Shown here: piece by piece, positions 6,719 to 15,211 of the stretch | Layout: every line of letters starts with the position of its first letter | Numbering within the stretch: the stretch's first letter is position 1 | Assembly: GCF_002574545.1 (NCBI RefSeq) | Contig: NZ_NUGT01000081.1 | Span: 1-38,764 of the forward strand | Direction of reading: 5' to 3' | Source of the DNA: Bacillus sp. AFS055030 | Lineage (GTDB): Bacteria > Bacillota > Bacilli > Bacillales > Bacillaceae_G | DNA length: 38,764 nucleotides | Notes under the pieces: model-generated | Databases searched by the model: none | The model's input: only the letters and a program-made list of their open reading frames with translations | What the model was told of the DNA's origin: nothing | Program-made: the position numbers and the translations under genes

Positions 6719-8449
6719 TCACGAATTCTGATCACTCTCATCTAATTTATCAAAATCCTTAAGCAATCCTTGGATATTTTTTTCATAAACAGTTCCAACC
6801 TTTACAATAGGCGGCTCAGGACGCGAACGAGCATAAATGCTTTCGTAAATATCTTCTATTTCCTCTCCTGTTAAGTCGCCTCTTTTTAGCAGCTCTTGTG
6901 CGATTGAGTGTACGAAATCGGCGTGATCAGTAACGAGTTTTTTGACTTGGCTCATTTGGTCCTTTAGAAGAAGGTTAATTTTTGGTCGTAGTGCTCTAAG
7001 TCCCTCTGCTTGAGAGCCTAATGCATTCCAGCTGAATAACTCATCACCCATTCCAACTAAACCTAAATATGCACCACCAAGAAGGGTTGCTTGTTGCAGA
7101 TCAGATGTGACACCGTTTAATTTTTTGTGAAGAAACTCTTCTTCTACTGCTCTTGCTGCCAAACAAACTTGGATTGCAGCGAGTATTTCACTATCGCTTC
7201 GATTATATCTTTCTGTTGTTGGCTTAGTTGCAGCCAGACCAAGTGCGTCTCCCCTACGTATAATTGTTACCTTCCAAACTCGATCATGTGGTTTTAATAA
7301 ATATTGAGCTACGGCGTGACCAGCTTCATGATACGCTACATTTCTCTTCTCATCTTCACTCATGGATCTAAGTGGCTGCTTAAGACCCCACTCATACGTT
7401 TCCATTGCATCTCGGAAGTCAGTATAATTTGCAACTTCAGCACCGCGCTGATGAGCAATTACGACAGATTCATTCACGATATGTTTTATTTGTGCTGGAC
7501 TATATCCAATCGTATCAAGCGCAGCTCGCTCTGGTGTTAAAGTTGAATCGATTTTCACCTTTTTTAGATAATATTGGAAAACATCAATACGTCCATCATA
7601 ATCAGGAGAATCTACCCAAAGTTTTCGGTCAAAACGACCTGGTCGTAGTAATGCTTGATCAAGTACATCAGGTAAATTTGTAGCAGCAATCGTCAGAACC
7701 GCAGGGCGCTCTGCTTTCTTTTTACGTAAACCGAGCGAGCGAAGAAATTTAGCTATTTTAGAATTATCAATGTTTGGAGGATCCATTTGCAGTAAAAGTT
7801 CATTCAATAATCCAGAACCCATTCCCATACCGAACAAACCACCACCAGCGGCACCTCCTCCTTGACGAGACATACCAATTGCATCAACTTCATCAATAAA
7901 AATGATACAAGCTCCATAAAGATTAGCTAACTTTCTAGCCTTTTTGTATATTCCCATTACTTTCAAATTCCCTACACCAAAGAACATATTTTGAAAACTC
8001 GGAGCCGAAGCATAAGCAAAAGGTACTTGAGCCTCATTCGCAATAACTTGTGCAAGATAAGACTTCCCTGTACCAGGAGGACCACAAAGCAGCAACCCAC
8101 GAATTGCCTCCCCGCCCATTTCCTTAAATTCTTTCACACCTTTTAGTAAGGTTACGATTCGTTTTGCATTTTCTACAATCTCAGGGTTTCCACGATAATC
8201 ATCCCACGTCGATCCGGTCTCACCAGGTAAAATCCAATAAGTACGACCTCTGGCTAGAAACCAGAAAATTGCGACAAACTGGATGATCGCAAGTGAAATC
8301 ATGACGACAAACTGAAATAAAAGACCAATAATCGATAATGCTACACTCCAGTACGTTGGCCCTCCTTTTACAAGCACAACGCCGATAATAACAATAATAG
8401 CTAACCAAACTAATACTCTTCGCCATTTAACCCATTGATATTTTGTCAT
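6719..8449 (-). CDS. FtsH-type membrane AAA+ zinc protease, divergent
   Basis: 576-residue membrane-bound ATP-dependent protease. In order: two membrane segments (about 11-27 and 36-66) joined by only about eight residues; Walker A GPPGTGKS (123-130); pore loop MFFGVG (155-160); Walker B IIFIDEVDA (182-190); the second region of homology TNLPDVLDQALLRPGRFDRK (257-276); and the zinc site HEAGH (374-378) with third-ligand candidate Asp450 in GVTSDLQQAT. So ATPase and protease both look intact. Unusual points: housekeeping FtsH carries an external domain of about 70 residues between its helices, which is absent here, and a Gly-rich then Lys-rich insert (about 197-249) sits between Walker B and the SRH. 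Start ATG 8449 has AAGGA about nine nt upstream; the longer frame to 8530 lacks a site. This is probably a second, specialised FtsH, with the housekeeping copy elsewhere. Confidence 0.9.
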   Translation of the reverse strand: MTKYQWVKWRRVLVWLAIIVIIGVVLVKGGPTYWSVALSIIGLLFQFVVMISLAIIQFVAIFWFLARGRTYWILPGETGSTWDDYRGNPEIVENAKRIVTLLKGVKEFKEMGGEAIRGLLLCGPPGTGKSYLAQVIANEAQVPFAYASAPSFQNMFFGVGNLKVMGIYKKARKLANLYGACIIFIDEVDAIGMSRQGGGAAGGGLFGMGMGSGLLNELLLQMDPPNIDNSKIAKFLRSLGLRKKKAERPAVLTIAATNLPDVLDQALLRPGRFDRKLWVDSPDYDGRIDVFQYYLKKVKIDSTLTPERAALDTIGYSPAQIKHIVNESVVIAHQRGAEVANYTDFRDAMETYEWGLKQPLRSMSEDEKRNVAYHEAGHAVAQYLLKPHDRVWKVTIIRRGDALGLAATKPTTERYNRSDSEILAAIQVCLAARAVEEEFLHKKLNGVTSDLQQATLLGGAYLGLVGMGDELFSWNALGSQAEGLRALRPKINLLLKDQMSQVKKLVTDHADFVHSIAQELLKRGDLTGEEIEDIYESIYARSRPEPPIVKVGTVYEKNIQGLLKDFDKLDESDQNS

Positions 8450-8562
8450 AAACATTCTTCCTTCTAGGGAATTTTTTGAATATTCTATGAAAAAATCAGC
8501 CCATTGGTGCCTAGAAATATATGTATGCAAAAACTAAATAAATTTGTTCATTTAAACAAAAT

Positions 8563-8658
8563 AAAAAAGCCACTTTTAAATAGGCTTCTTTGTTCGTTTA
8601 CAAAGTCCAATCTCAGTCCCCTGTAAACTGAAAAGCCCTCCTTAAAAGAGGGCTTTCA
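8563..8658 (-). terminator. Two terminator-like hairpins
   Basis: AAAGCCCTC (minus strand) pairs with AAGGAGGGCTTTT at 8631-8658, four bases after the stop of the small membrane protein gene. A weaker hairpin, AAGCC with GGCTT flanked by A/T runs, follows at 8565-8590. Together they separate this gene from the FtsH-like gene downstream. Confidence 0.7.
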
Positions 8659-8662
8659 ATAC

Positions 8663-8959
8663 TTATTGAAACTTACTAAAAATATCTTTCAAATACTTAA
8701 TAACAACAGCGATTCCGCCGATAAAATAAAATGCAATTAAAATCCATCCAGTAGGATCAAGTGCAAACATTGATATTAAAAACTTCAGTGGAAAAATGAA
8801 GTATAAAATATCCTTTAAATAACCAAGTATAAAAGATGTATCGAATGAACCTTTCCAGAATGAACGGATAAATGCTATTACAAAATCAAGAATCATTAAT
8901 CCAGTAACTGCCCATATAGTATATAGCATCCAATCCGCAAGTCCGAATCCTAAATCCAT
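8663..8959 (-). CDS. Small three-helix membrane protein, unknown
   Basis: 98 residues with three or four hydrophobic segments (about 8-30, 45-66 and 70-90) and a basic C-terminal tail, so an integral membrane protein with no cytoplasmic domain of note. I do not recognise the family; size and layout resemble holin-like or small inner-membrane proteins, but no motif supports either. ATG 8959 is six nt after GGTGGTG, which is a better start than the two in-frame GTG codons (8971, 8968) that overlap that same site. It is followed by its own terminator and then by the FtsH-like gene on the same strand. Confidence 0.65.
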   Translation of the reverse strand: MDLGFGLADWMLYTIWAVTGLMILDFVIAFIRSFWKGSFDTSFILGYLKDILYFIFPLKFLISMFALDPTGWILIAFYFIGGIAVVIKYLKDIFSKFQ

Positions 8960-9314
8960 AGTTATCACCACCTTACATCATACTATTCAAAGAAAATAGG
9001 CTGGTGATATAAATTCACTTAATTTTCTGATAACAATTCCCAAACCTTTTAAAGACCGTTGTTCTGTTCTTTATCCATTTGTTTATCATATTAATTTAAT
9101 AAGATTAATTGCAAAATTAAGCCTTTGTTCCCACTTCATTTTTACTAAAATACTCTTTTACTAAAATATTTTTTATACGGGAAGCAGAATATCAAATTTC
9201 CTAACTAAACGCCGCTTTCAAGCTACACAATAGCCCAACTAACGATACCCAAGTTCCCCCATCTGTACTTGAACATAAAATATTAGTAAAAAATATAGAA
9301 AGGGAGAAATAATA
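8960..9314. other. Intergenic region between divergent genes
   Basis: About 355 nt of AT-rich DNA between the small membrane protein gene (minus) and the coiled-coil gene (plus). A direct repeat TTTTACTAAAATA occurs at about 9146-9173. A CATAAAATA string at 9274-9282 resembles a mother-cell sporulation -10 element, but no matching -35 is seen. No open frame of note. Confidence 0.5.
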
Positions 9315-10046
9315 GTGGGATTATTTATTAATAAGAATGAACACCCTGATGTCTTTAAAAATACTGAAACAATACAAACACCGAATCAAGGGATTGTTCG
9401 GCATAATTACTTAGCCGAATTAATGGAAGAACAACAAAAAAATAACATGATCCTAGAAAAATCAATCTCTGAATTGAAGCCACGATATGAGCAATTAAAA
9501 GAATTGCAAACAAATCAGTGGAATCATGTTAAACATCAAATAAATAGTCTCATAGGTAGTAACCGTGAGCGTGAACAATTTGAAAGAATCATGATTCAAC
9601 GGTTAAATACATCTGAAGCAAATGAAAGTATGGAAAAACAAACATTAGTTACTCAAATGAATCGTTTAAATGAAGCTTATACAGAATTGGCAAAACGATT
9701 AGAAAAAAGTGAATCGGATAACCAAGCTCTCTTATTACAACTAGATAAGCTACTTGAAAAACAAAATGAAGTAGCTCATGGATTATTACAACAAGAGGAA
9801 TTTCAACATGGGGTTTTAGATCGCCTTGATACGCAAGAGGCAATGATGGATAGAATCTCCCACCAACTCAACAACTTACGCTCGATTATTTTTGAACGAG
9901 CAAACTATATCACTACAAAACTTGAAGACACCTATAAACTAACAACTGACTATATTTATAAACTTATAAATGGATCCGATAAGCCAAAATCCTATACTAC
10001 TAAAGTGAGCACTAAAAAAGAGGAAAAACAAAAACAAGCAGATTAA
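9315..10046 (+). CDS. Coiled-coil protein, function unknown
   Basis: 243 residues, very rich in Glu, Gln, Lys and Asn, with long heptad-like stretches from about 35 to 195 (for example LEKSISELKPRYEQL and LAKRLEKSESDNQALLLQLD), so an elongated coiled coil is very likely. No signal peptide or transmembrane segment. The tail is a Lys/Glu-rich charged stretch. The start is GTG 9315 with GGGAG nine nt upstream. It is a single gene ended by a strong bidirectional terminator. I do not recognise a named family; structural or spore-associated roles are possible but not shown. Confidence 0.75.
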   Translation: MGLFINKNEHPDVFKNTETIQTPNQGIVRHNYLAELMEEQQKNNMILEKSISELKPRYEQLKELQTNQWNHVKHQINSLIGSNREREQFERIMIQRLNTSEANESMEKQTLVTQMNRLNEAYTELAKRLEKSESDNQALLLQLDKLLEKQNEVAHGLLQQEEFQHGVLDRLDTQEAMMDRISHQLNNLRSIIFERANYITTKLEDTYKLTTDYIYKLINGSDKPKSYTTKVSTKKEEKQKQAD

Positions 10047-10103
10047 AAATATGATTAATTCTCAGGTAAAAGGATTGTTCGAATGAATGATTAGATCGAA
10101 TAT

Positions 10104-10154
10104 AAAAAAAGCTTCTCGAAGTCTATATTTAGACTATATCGAAAAGCTTTTTTT
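10104..10154. terminator. Bidirectional terminator
   Basis: AAAAAAAGCTT, TCGA and GTCT pair in order with AGAC, TCGA and AAGCTTTTTTT around a short loop. It lies between the convergent coiled-coil gene and the GNAT-type gene, with T-runs on both strands. Confidence 0.9.
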
Positions 10155-10162
10155 ATGTTTAT

Positions 10163-10834
10163 TTAAAAGTAGACTAATGCGACTTTTTCTTTCTCTTCTA
10201 AGTTTTCAATCATTGAATACCAAGACGCTGGCTTATTCGATAACACAGTATAATAACGCTTTAAAAATTTTACGATTAAGTCTGATTGCATTTCATCCAT
10301 TTCCCCATCCATTGGTAGAAAACAAAGATCTAGGCCAGTTACAGCTTCACCGTCATTGTTCCATGATGGATGGATATATTCAAAATCAAGACGCTTATAA
10401 CCTAGGTGAGCTAATACTTCCCTACGAACATATGGATTCATAGGTTTAACGCCGCCAAAGTCATGGTCTTCTACACGATATGGATCGTAAATTTCAGCAA
10501 ACATACCTGATAATTTTTTATTATTTTCATTTGCTAATGTCTGTAAATCTACTAATCTATTTTTTGCCAAGAACGGACCGATTCCCAAACCAGCTTGACC
10601 GATTATTGTAAAGTCAGTCATGGCAACATTAAAATCATCATAATAGCGATACTCTGTAGCACCTACTACTCTATCTTCATAGACCGCAACAAAAACACGA
10701 ATTCCTGGATCCTCCAATGGCTCTTTCCAAAGGTCGAATTCTAATACTTCTTCTTTAGGAAATACATCTTGCATTAATTGATGCATTTGTTTAAATAATG
10801 GGTCATTGATATTTGTAATTCTTTTATATTCCAT
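10163..10834 (-). CDS. GNAT-like acetyltransferase domain protein
   Basis: 223 residues with the outline of a GNAT fold: an N-terminal strand-helix part (KRITNINDPLFKQMHQLMQDVFP), then RVFVAVYEDRVVGATEYRY, typical of GNAT strands 2-4, and QAGLGIGPFLAKNRLVDLQ, which takes the place of the acetyl-CoA-binding Q/RxxGxG/A loop (here as GLGIG). No membrane segments. GGGAGAGAG precedes ATG 10834. It is the last gene of a three-gene operon with a second GNAT protein (13 nt upstream) and a nitrilase-family amidase. Substrate unknown; the operon suggests that an amide or amine is hydrolysed or acylated in sequence. Confidence 0.7.
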   Translation of the reverse strand: MEYKRITNINDPLFKQMHQLMQDVFPKEEVLEFDLWKEPLEDPGIRVFVAVYEDRVVGATEYRYYDDFNVAMTDFTIIGQAGLGIGPFLAKNRLVDLQTLANENNKKLSGMFAEIYDPYRVEDHDFGGVKPMNPYVRREVLAHLGYKRLDFEYIHPSWNNDGEAVTGLDLCFLPMDGEMDEMQSDLIVKFLKRYYTVLSNKPASWYSMIENLEEKEKVALVYF

Positions 10835-10847
10835 TTTCTCTCTCCCT

Positions 10848-11519
10848 TTACTTAGATTGTTTAAATGGATTTTTCCATTCCATTAGTGTTCCATAATTGC
10901 ATGATTCTTCGTCCTCTAAATAATTAGCAACTACCTTAACCGGGGTACGACCACATCGAAGTAAGAAACTAATAACTGGATCCTTTAGCTCCCCTTTTAT
11001 GACCGCGTCTATGTATTGATTGGGAGATAAGTGATCCGCCTTTTTATGATACCCTGGCATCCTGCCTCCTCCAAGTAATCTTTCCAATCCAAGATGCACA
11101 ACAATATCATACATGGAAAACATTAACCACTTGCCTAAACCTAATTTTCGATAGGACGGTCTGACACCAATATCAACGACATAAAGAGTGTTTCCGTTTG
11201 GGTTATGATTACGAATATATCCATGATCAGTAATCTCTTCCCATGAATGGTCAGGATTGCTAGGATCGAACTGAACAAGTAGACCTGTCATAGAGCCTGC
11301 CATTTGACCATTAACCTCTATACATAAAGCTCCTTCTGGAAAAAGACTTATATGATTTTTAAGTTGCTCCTCATTCCACCAAAGTTCCGATGGGAATGGC
11401 GGAGGAAAGCTTTCTTGTTGAATACGGATTAAATTAGTAAAGTCATTCTCATTATAATTACGGATTACCACTGGGACTGGTTTGTCCTGGTCGAAAACAA
11501 AAAATTCCTTTCGATACAT
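10848..11519 (-). CDS. GNAT family N-acetyltransferase
   Basis: 223 residues. The N-terminal half starts with VVIRNYNENDFTNLIRIQQESFPPPFP, a typical GNAT opening, and the cofactor site is LYVVDIGVRPSYRKLGLGKW (about residues 111-130), where VRPSYRKLGLG matches the R/QxxGxG pyrophosphate loop. It should transfer an acyl group from CoA to an amine in the cytoplasm. The gene lies 35 nt after the amidase gene and 13 nt before the second GNAT-like gene, so the three are one transcript. The site before ATG 11519 (GAGAG) is weak and rather far, which suggests coupling to the upstream gene. In some bacilli a GNAT domain and a carbon-nitrogen hydrolase are fused in one protein; here they are separate. 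Confidence 0.85.
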   Translation of the reverse strand: MYRKEFFVFDQDKPVPVVIRNYNENDFTNLIRIQQESFPPPFPSELWWNEEQLKNHISLFPEGALCIEVNGQMAGSMTGLLVQFDPSNPDHSWEEITDHGYIRNHNPNGNTLYVVDIGVRPSYRKLGLGKWLMFSMYDIVVHLGLERLLGGGRMPGYHKKADHLSPNQYIDAVIKGELKDPVISFLLRCGRTPVKVVANYLEDEESCNYGTLMEWKNPFKQSK

Positions 11520-11554
11520 GGGCTTTAAACTCTCTTTTCTATTTAAGAATTAGT

Positions 11555-12409
11555 TTACCAATCTGGATAAAGGTCAGTACGTCTGTCGCGCCATGTTGTA
11601 ACGGATCCCTTTTCACGAACTTTGTATAATAAATCTAAATTAAGATCAGCTGTAACAATCATATCCTGATTCATTTCACCTTCTACCATTATTCCTTTTG
11701 GGGGAAATGGGATGTCGTTAGGAGTGATTACAACCGCTTGGCCGAAATTTGCCCGCATAAAATCTACAGTTGGAAGTGAACCAATCGTACCAGTATTTAC
11801 AACATATACTTGATTTTCGATTGCCCTTGCATGACATGTATAACGAACTCGATGGAATCCATGGCGATCGTCTGTGCATGATGGACAGAAAATGACATCT
11901 GCACCTTTTGCTTTTGCCATTCGAACGATTTCTGGGAATTCAATGTCGTAGCAAGTCAACATCGCAATTGTTCCTTTATCTGTCTCAAAAACTTCTAGAC
12001 CGTCACCTGCACTCATATTCCACTCATTAACCTCCGTAGGTGTAATATGTAGCTTTGCCTGCTCACCAATTCGGCCATCTGGATAGAACAAATGTGCAAC
12101 ATTGTATAGACGATCGCCTTTTTTAATGACATGCGTCCCGCCAATAATGTGCATATTGTATTGTTTTGCCAACTCTAAAAATAAAGAACGATATTGTTCA
12201 GTAAAGTTAGGTAAGTCTTGGATCGTTAATGCTTCACCTTTTTCATTACCAATTGACATAAGCTGAGTTGTAAAAAATTCCGGAAAAATGATAAATTCCG
12301 CTTCAAATTCCTCTGCAGTCTTAATATAATGTTCGACTTGTTTTTCAAACTCTTCAAAGGAATTTATTGTGTGAAGATGATATTGAACGGCTGAAACTCT
12401 TAATTGCAT
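11555..12409 (-). CDS. Carbon-nitrogen hydrolase (nitrilase superfamily amidase)
   Basis: 284 residues, one complete nitrilase-type domain. The Glu-Lys-Cys triad is visible: Glu44 in FIIFPEFFT, Lys119 in EQAKLHITPTE and Cys153 in MLTCYDIEFPE. Such enzymes cleave a C-N bond of an amide or carbamoyl compound in the cytoplasm. GGGGGA stands just before ATG 12409. It is first in a three-gene operon with two GNAT-type proteins, which fits a pathway where a small amine or amide is modified. The exact substrate cannot be read from the sequence; omega-amidase, carbamoylputrescine amidase and others share this fold. Confidence 0.88.
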   Translation of the reverse strand: MQLRVSAVQYHLHTINSFEEFEKQVEHYIKTAEEFEAEFIIFPEFFTTQLMSIGNEKGEALTIQDLPNFTEQYRSLFLELAKQYNMHIIGGTHVIKKGDRLYNVAHLFYPDGRIGEQAKLHITPTEVNEWNMSAGDGLEVFETDKGTIAMLTCYDIEFPEIVRMAKAKGADVIFCPSCTDDRHGFHRVRYTCHARAIENQVYVVNTGTIGSLPTVDFMRANFGQAVVITPNDIPFPPKGIMVEGEMNQDMIVTADLNLDLLYKVREKGSVTTWRDRRTDLYPDW

Positions 12410-12508
12410 ATAATCCCCCTCTTCCCATTAACTCTTTCTCTCTTACTATTATTATTAAATAAATAGAAGTAAGGGGCAAGTATGTACTTTTCTTCTGTAT
12501 ACTTAGTA

Positions 12509-13183
12509 CTATTTACTTAATATTTCTATCTTTTCATCTTTATTTAGCGTGATCACAAAATCAGTCATTCCGACAAATAATCCGTTTTCTACCACTCCTG
12601 GAATTAAATTAAGATCTCTTTCTAGTATTTGTGCTTGAATATGATTCGGTATACTGCAGTCAAAAATATAGTTTCCATTATCTGTAATATACGGAGTTGC
12701 TCCATTTAAACGCAGCTTAGGACTTAAACCGATTGCTTCAATATGTTTCATCGTCATTTCCATCCCAAATGGAATAACTTCTATCGGGAGTGGGAACTTA
12801 CCTAATTTCTCTACCATCTTAGTTGGATCAGCAACTACTATAAATGTTTTAGCTGCTTTGGCAATGATTTTCTCTCTTAATAGTGCACCTCCCCCACCTT
12901 TAATTAGCTCAAAGTTTGGATTAATTTCATCGGCACCATCAATGGCAATATCAATCTGTTCAATTTTACGAAAGTTTACTAATTGAATACCCTCTTCTTT
13001 CGCAAGCTTTTCAGTTTTAATGGAGGTCGGAATACCCTTTATATTCAGTCCTTCCCTAACTAATTGCCCTAGCTTTTTGATTGTGTAAAAAACGGTAGAT
13101 CCCGTACCTAATCCAACGACCATTCCATCTTTTACAAATTCTGCTGCCTTTTCTCCTACAATTAGCTTTTCATTCTCATTCAT
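12509..13183 (-). CDS. rpiA: Ribose-5-phosphate isomerase A
   Basis: Interconverts ribose 5-phosphate and ribulose 5-phosphate in the pentose phosphate pathway; cytoplasmic. 224 residues, normal for RpiA. The phosphate loop GLGTGST is at 24-30, the DGADE motif at 82-86 and the catalytic segment KGGGGALLREK at 95-105. AAGGTG precedes ATG 13183. It is transcribed alone or with the amidase operon 99 nt downstream; no clear terminator separates them. A link to the xylose-type module of this window is plausible, since xylose enters metabolism through the same pathway, but the distance is about 4 kb and the gene is a housekeeping one. Confidence 0.95.
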   Translation of the reverse strand: MNENEKLIVGEKAAEFVKDGMVVGLGTGSTVFYTIKKLGQLVREGLNIKGIPTSIKTEKLAKEEGIQLVNFRKIEQIDIAIDGADEINPNFELIKGGGGALLREKIIAKAAKTFIVVADPTKMVEKLGKFPLPIEVIPFGMEMTMKHIEAIGLSPKLRLNGATPYITDNGNYIFDCSIPNHIQAQILERDLNLIPGVVENGLFVGMTDFVITLNKDEKIEILSK

Positions 13184-13353
13184 GTTTACACCTTCTATTT
13201 TATTGTTTTAGTTCTTAACTAGTATAAGTAATAAATCCAAATTTCATATTTTATAGGATGTTCAAATTAATCGTACTATATAAAAATAGTTTGCATAAAG
13301 AATCTTAACTAAGAAAAACTAATTGAAAAAATACTAAGTAAGGTGAAGAGGAT

Positions 13354-13551
13354 ATGGATGTCCCTAATTTTGTACTTAAGTTTTGCATTATATTAATGAT
13401 TTTACCTGTTACAGTAGTATGTTGTTATTTTGGTTACGTAGATAAAAACTACCAAATTGTTATTTTCGGTTTTGTACTACTATTATTTTCAATTCTCGGT
13501 AATTACTTAATCTTTATCAAAGGCAATAAAAGTAGTAATTCAGAGCAATAA
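13354..13551 (+). CDS. Small two-helix membrane protein, unknown
   Basis: 65 residues with two hydrophobic helices (about 7-28 and 34-54), a short turn YVDKNY between them and a polar tail KGNKSSNSEQ. AGGTGAAGAGG just before ATG 13354 and a strong terminator after the stop support a real gene. No family is recognised. Confidence 0.65.
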   Translation: MDVPNFVLKFCIILMILPVTVVCCYFGYVDKNYQIVIFGFVLLLFSILGNYLIFIKGNKSSNSEQ

Positions 13552-13571
13552 GAAGCTTTTTAGTCACATAG

Positions 13572-13602
13572 AAAAACCGACCAACGCATTGATCGGTTTT
13601 TT
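13572..13602 (+). terminator. Terminator after the small membrane protein gene
   Basis: AAAAACCGA and CAA pair with TTG and TCGGTTTTTT around a CGCA loop. The T-run follows on the + strand; the A-run on the other side lets it also act on the minus strand. Confidence 0.85.
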
Positions 13603-13615
13603 CACTACTATTTTT

Positions 13616-13717
13616 TTATTTAAATAAATTGAATGGATCATATTCACGATTTACAACCCATAGTCGATTTAAATAGGCTGTTGACCATTGTCTAATAAAC
13701 CGCTCATTTTCTCTTTT
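13616..13717 (-). pseudogene. 3' remnant of a BBE-type FAD-linked oxidase
   Basis: A 33-codon open stretch ending at TAA 13616 has no start codon and overlaps the last codons of the P450 gene in another frame. Its end, WSTAYLNRLWVVNREYDPFNLF, read in pieces, matches the berberine-bridge enzyme C-terminus, whose pattern is W..YY..N..RL..VK..YDP.N.F. An in-frame stop lies immediately upstream (13718-13720), so only the last part of such a gene survives. I infer a deletion that fused the P450 3' end to this remnant. Identified by eye from the motif. Confidence 0.6.
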
Positions 13718-15035
13718 TTACAATCATACGCAATCCATCTTTCGGCCGAAGTGTAATAAGTGGTTCTGTTTCCACTTTATGATGATTAGGAGCTAGATCA
13801 ATAGTATAATGCTGGGCGATCGTTGCTAAAACTAGAGTAGCTTCCATTATTGCGAAATGATTTCCGATACAAACTCGTGGACCACCACCAAAAGGAAAAT
13901 ACGCATATTCAGGCACACCTTCCACCTTTCCATTCTTAAACCGCTCTGGGAGAAATTTTTCAGCATGTGAGAAATACTTTTCAGAACGCTGCATGATATA
14001 AGAACTCATCATGACTGTCTCACCTTTTTGAATTTTGTAATCGCCAATGCTGACATCTTCTATTGCTTTTCTACTAATAAGCCATGCAGGAGGATAGAGA
14101 CGGATACTTTCCCAAATAATTTGCTGAGTATAGATTAAATCTTTCATAGAGTGATAATCTGCTTGCCTTTTGCCTAGAACGCGATCTACTTCTTCATATA
14201 ATAATTTTGCTTTACCGGGATGCTGAGATAAAAGATAGAAGCACCAAGATAAAGCATTTGCTGTCGTTTCATGACCTGCAAGGAAAATTGTCATCGCTTC
14301 ATCCCTTAATTGTCGATTCGTCATGCCTTCATTAGACTCTTCATCCCTTGCCTGCATTAGTAATCCTAGTAAATCATCCTTTGATTCTGCGTTATTTCTT
14401 TTTTCAATAATTTCATATAACACCTTATCGATTGCCTTAATAGCCTCCGATAAAGATTTATTATTTGGTGTATTCAATTTGAGTGGAGCTTTTAAAACTG
14501 ATCGAATTCGCTTAGTTGCAATATCCATAATAATGTCAAAGTGCTTTCCAACGCGCTCGTGTCCTTGATGTAAATCCATGCTAAACATCGTTTTGGCAAT
14601 GATCGCTAATGTAAGCTCCATCATATCTCTACTAATGAGACGCTCCTCACCATCCTTCCATGAACGAATAAACTCTTCTGTGAGCAATGACATATCATTA
14701 GCATAGGTTTGTATATGCTGTTTCGTAAAGGATGGCTGAATCAAACGCCGTTGCCCCATATGTACTTCATCTTCACTCGTTAACAATCCCTCACCAAGCA
14801 ACGTTTTCATCTCTTGAAATGGCTTTGACTTATGAAAAGAATGCTGCTTAGTTACTAATACCTCTTTTATTAAATCCGGCTCCAATAGCAAGTTCATTTT
14901 ACGATGAGCAAATCGAAATGAGACAATCTGATCATGATTTCGATAAAGTTCACTAAAAAAAAGTATTGGATCTTTCCGAAACTCATTCAAATGCCCTAAA
15001 GGTGAATAAGAAGTCAGCCCTTTTACTTCAAGCAT
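13704..15035 (-). CDS. Cytochrome P450
   Basis: 443-residue soluble P450 monooxygenase. The I-helix oxygen-activation motif AGHETT (about 257-262), the K-helix ExxR in ESIRLYPP, and the heme loop FPFGGGPRVCIGNHFA with the cysteine ligand (about residue 390) are all intact. There is no N-terminal anchor and no fused reductase, so it must take electrons from separate partners, none of which is nearby. The sequence around the ExxR and heme loop looks like the fatty-acid/CYP102- or CYP4-like branch rather than the camphor type; substrate unknown. ATG 15035 lies eight nt after GGAG; the in-frame GTG at 15044 is too close to that site. The 3' end overlaps a decayed FAD oxidase. Confidence 0.93.
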   Translation of the reverse strand: MLEVKGLTSYSPLGHLNEFRKDPILFFSELYRNHDQIVSFRFAHRKMNLLLEPDLIKEVLVTKQHSFHKSKPFQEMKTLLGEGLLTSEDEVHMGQRRLIQPSFTKQHIQTYANDMSLLTEEFIRSWKDGEERLISRDMMELTLAIIAKTMFSMDLHQGHERVGKHFDIIMDIATKRIRSVLKAPLKLNTPNNKSLSEAIKAIDKVLYEIIEKRNNAESKDDLLGLLMQARDEESNEGMTNRQLRDEAMTIFLAGHETTANALSWCFYLLSQHPGKAKLLYEEVDRVLGKRQADYHSMKDLIYTQQIIWESIRLYPPAWLISRKAIEDVSIGDYKIQKGETVMMSSYIMQRSEKYFSHAEKFLPERFKNGKVEGVPEYAYFPFGGGPRVCIGNHFAIMEATLVLATIAQHYTIDLAPNHHKVETEPLITLRPKDGLRMIVKKRK

Positions 15036-15211
15036 AAAATTCACTCCATTCCAGGAAATTTTAATATTAGATACTCTTAGTATATTAAGAAGAAGAGAAG
15101 GCTAATGCTTTTTATATATCGATATTTATCCACTTAAATTTAGCAGACATGTATTTTAGTTTTTAGAACAAAAAAAGACTGCCTTATTTAGACAATCTAT
15201 CAGTTACTTGT

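Noticed and set aside
9260-9290. SigK/SigE promoter for the coiled-coil gene
   Set aside because: CATAAAATA matches the -10, but no -35 element lies at the right distance.
10087-10443. 118-codon plus-strand frame
   Set aside because: It runs through a terminator and is the antisense shadow of the GNAT-like gene.
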